Source: a virus
Direction: 5' to 3' (one strand)
IMG/VR virus record: IMGVR_UViG_3300023178_002233
Coordinates: 1 to 32,523 of that record
DNA length: 32,523 bases
Shown here piece by piece: positions 30,696 to 32,523 of this stretch. The notes beneath the pieces were generated by a model. It saw nothing but the letters and a program-made list of their open reading frames with translations, had not been told where the DNA came from and did not search any database. Both the position numbers and the translations under genes were made by a program. Numbering within the stretch: position 1 is the first letter of the stretch; each line of letters opens with the position of its first letter.

Positions 30696-31368
30696 TGATT
30701 GCTTTCTCTATAAAGTCATCAGGATAGTTTGATCTAAAACTATTCCAACATAATTTATCCATTGTTTCCCACGACTGTGGCTTATCCCATTCAATTCCTA
30801 ATGTTTCAAGATGTTGTTTCATTTTATCTCGTCTATTAACAGATAAATGGCTTTCAACTTCTTTAATACTAACTGGTGTTTCTCCTTTACTATATGTAAA
30901 GAAATAATTCATACTTTTTAACTTGCCGTCTACGATAAAATAACTCGACGGATGCATACTGTATTTGTGTATGCCTAATTCTTTATGTGCTTTAATTATT
31001 TCAAGCATTTGATCTTGCCAATCAGGTACTACTTTACTATAATTTTCTATCTTGCATTCTGCACGATTCCAAAAATCAATGCCATCAACTTCTAAATAAA
31101 TTTTATTATCAGGGATATCTGTACTATACACAGGTACAAGGTCTGGATACTTAACAGACATTAACGACAAATATCTAATTTCTCGTTTAAATTTTTCTTC
31201 CATTAAGTTAGGATCTACAACCTCGTTTTTATTTTTATGGTAAACTCCGTCGTTGTAGTACCACTGGCAGAATACTTGTTTGTTTTTAGATATTAAACTT
31301 GTATACACTAAGTTGTTACGAGTTCCGTCTAAATTGTAGTAATAATCAAACTCTGTGTTCATATACAT
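30688..31368 (-). CDS. Kinase-fold-like protein (degenerate), copy 1
   Basis: A 226-residue protein (or 224 from the ATG at 31362, which gives MNTEFDYYYNLDG and matches its paralogue). It has a beta-rich N-lobe, an EIRYLSLMSVKYPDLVPVYS block typical of a kinase alpha-C helix and following strand, then an IYLEVDGIDFW hinge. A catalytic-loop-like HKYSMHPSSYFIVDGKLKSM has Ser where the catalytic Asp is expected. This looks like a pseudokinase or remote phosphotransferase fold; inference from pattern only. A paralogue begins at 32185 on the other strand. First gene of the minus-strand operon; the gap to the divergent oxygenase gene is 20 bases. Confidence 0.55.
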   Translation of the reverse strand: MYMNTEFDYYYNLDGTRNNLVYTSLISKNKQVFCQWYYNDGVYHKNKNEVVDPNLMEEKFKREIRYLSLMSVKYPDLVPVYSTDIPDNKIYLEVDGIDFWNRAECKIENYSKVVPDWQDQMLEIIKAHKELGIHKYSMHPSSYFIVDGKLKSMNYFFTYSKGETPVSIKEVESHLSVNRRDKMKQHLETLGIEWDKPQSWETMDKLCWNSFRSNYPDDFIEKAINV

Positions 31369-31388
31369 ACTTACCGATAAGTATTAGT

Positions 31389-32198
31389 ATGATTAAAGGA
31401 ATTGGCGGAAAACCGTATATTAACTTAGATCCCTACTTAGATGTAGAAGGATTTAAAAACCTGCACCCCGAAATATGCAAGGGTTTTGCACAAGCAAGGG
31501 ATTATGCAAAAGAAGGAACATGGATGTCACCAGGTTTTAAATTTGACGACATGAGTTATATTTTAAACTGGAAGCCAATATATAAAGCATTTGCAGAGTA
31601 TCAAGAACTTCCAGATGACGATCCTATTAAATTACACGGTCAAGAAATTTTTCCAACAGATTTTAAAGACTATAAACAGCGTAATTTATTTACACGCTAC
31701 CTTAAAGGTGCATTAGGTGCTAATGATCCTTATATCTATTATTTTCTTTGGGAAGAAGGTTCTTGGGATAAACGCAATGCAGAGCGCAAGCCTACTGAAG
31801 AACAAAAATATTTTCCAGGAGTAGTTAAGTGGGTTGAAAATCTTGTTGATCAAAATATTATTAATCGTATTGGTCGTGTTATTTTCTTTCATTGCGATCA
31901 CGACGGACATGCATTTGAACATAGAGATTTAGACGGAAAGGACGGAGATGATCAAGGATATACTTCGCACAATAATGAATTTATACATATACGATATCGC
32001 ACAAAAAGAGGATTTTATATATGGGATCCAGACACCCAAAATAAACATTACATAAATTCTAATGCCGCTTTTTGGAATGACCAAGACTGGCATGGTGGTG
32101 AAGGATCTAAAGAACAAGAATACGGTCTACGTATTGATTGTACATTTACAGAAGAATTTAGAAAAAAATTAGGTATACACAATCTTGAACACTACTAA
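31389..32198 (+). CDS. 2OG-Fe(II) oxygenase-like protein (third of three)
   Basis: The start at 31389 gives 269 residues and keeps it clear of the divergent gene; an upstream in-frame ATG at 31299 would lie inside that gene and adds 30 unlikely residues. A full oxygenase site is visible: HRD (H178, D180), distal H235 (WHGGEG) and R248 (YGLRIDC), separated by FIHIRYRTKRGFYIWDP as the barrel core. The N-terminal 110 residues are a separate domain of unknown type. Substrate unknown. It is flanked by two copies of the kinase-like family, which suggests a functional trio. AGGA does not precede the ATG, and the short gap contains ACTTA and TAAGT arms around CCGA. Confidence 0.65.
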   Translation: MIKGIGGKPYINLDPYLDVEGFKNLHPEICKGFAQARDYAKEGTWMSPGFKFDDMSYILNWKPIYKAFAEYQELPDDDPIKLHGQEIFPTDFKDYKQRNLFTRYLKGALGANDPYIYYFLWEEGSWDKRNAERKPTEEQKYFPGVVKWVENLVDQNIINRIGRVIFFHCDHDGHAFEHRDLDGKDGDDQGYTSHNNEFIHIRYRTKRGFYIWDPDTQNKHYINSNAAFWNDQDWHGGEGSKEQEYGLRIDCTFTEEFRKKLGIHNLEHY

Positions 32199-32523
32199 TT
32201 GGAATCATTACTACAGTGTAGATAGTCACGGAACTCCTTGGCCTACGGGTGCTATATACGAACCATTAGTAAGCCCAGATGGTAAAATCCTATGTATGCG
32301 ATTTGACCCAACTAATAGTTTTAGAAACGAACCAATAAGCGAAGAACTTGCAGAAGATTGTTTCCAGCGAGAAGTAAAATATCTTAAAAAATTTAGCAAA
32401 TATGATTGGTGTGCTAATTTAGTTGACATAGACACTAATGTTAGAGAAGTGTTTATAGAATGGAATAACGAATGTTGCGAAAAAATTATTGAGTCGGGCC
32501 GTAACTTAAATGACGTTGCTCCT
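32185..32523 (+). CDS. Kinase-fold-like protein (degenerate), copy 2, 3' truncated
   Basis: The reading frame runs off the window edge. The only fitting start is TTG at 32185, inside the last codons of the oxygenase gene, giving MNTTNWNHYYSVDSHG, which matches the paralogue start MNTEFDYYYNLDG. Shared blocks follow: SPDGKILCMRFD, CFQREVKYLKKFSKYD, NLVDIDTN and VFIEWNNEC, the last matching IYLEVDGID. It is therefore a second member of the kinase-like family on the opposite strand, 0.8 kb from the first. The C-lobe with any catalytic loop lies outside the window. Confidence 0.7.
   Translation, partial: MNTTNWNHYYSVDSHGTPWPTGAIYEPLVSPDGKILCMRFDPTNSFRNEPISEELAEDCFQREVKYLKKFSKYDWCANLVDIDTNVREVFIEWNNECCEKIIESGRNLNDVAP

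Noticed and set aside
31371-31384. GATAAGTA near the start of the third oxygenase gene as a late promoter
   Set aside because: It differs from GATAAATA at a core base and would start transcription at or after the ATG.
1-32523. tRNA genes, CRISPR arrays and insertion sequences
   Set aside because: No cloverleaf, regularly spaced repeats, transposase or terminal repeats were seen on reading both strands.

Overview
This window looks like an internal piece of an AT-rich, T4-like marine myovirus genome, cut inside a gene at both ends. The evidence is a family B DNA polymerase of T4 gp43 type, a gp45-like sliding clamp, a T4 RNase H-type 5' nuclease, a MoxR/VWA pair, a tail-fibre-like protein behind a GATAAATA late promoter, and many small proteins resembling conserved ones I know from marine T4-like phages (cyanophages and pelagiphages). 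Genes are tightly packed, with ATGA and TAATG overlaps nearly everywhere, several TTG or GTG starts and no tRNA. No photosynthesis gene is present, so a heterotroph such as SAR11 is as plausible a host as a cyanobacterium; the sequence does not settle this.

Layout. (1) 1-5.1 kb: polymerase, then a small cassette for sugar-nucleotide chemistry (cytidylyltransferase-cupin fusion, eukaryotic-type phosphomannomutase-like HAD enzyme, NAD-dependent epimerase), then the clamp. (2) 5.1-13.5 kb: accessory enzymes, including a DpdA-like guanine transglycosylase, a QueD-like T-fold protein, a glycosyltransferase, a phosphoribosyltransferase, an SGNH protein, a HIT protein and an oxygenase. (3) 13.5-16.2 kb: folE, a second oxygenase and a queE-like radical SAM gene. 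(4) 16.2-24.9 kb: RNase H, conserved small phage proteins, MoxR-VWA and late or structural genes. (5) 24.8-32.5 kb: a mixed-strand island with tandem B12-type radical SAM enzymes, a third radical SAM enzyme, a SpeD-like S-adenosylmethionine decarboxylase, another SGNH protein, a GNAT-like protein, a third oxygenase and two kinase-like paralogues. No gene-free stretch exceeds 110 bases.

How the genes fit together. FolE, the QueD-like protein and the QueE-like protein are the first steps from GTP to 7-carboxy-7-deazaguanine, and the DpdA-like protein could place a 7-deazaguanine base in DNA. QueC is not in this window. Six near-consensus sigma70 promoters (16-17 bp spacers) precede the clamp, QueD-like, folE, RNase H, MoxR and VWA genes, which suggests early transcription by host polymerase. 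Two GATAAATA boxes precede likely late genes. The 24.8-32.5 kb island has no promoter of either type that I can see.

Best candidates for new biology are the SAM-centred enzyme island, the unusual QueD and QueE variants, and the sugar-nucleotide cassette between the polymerase and clamp genes.
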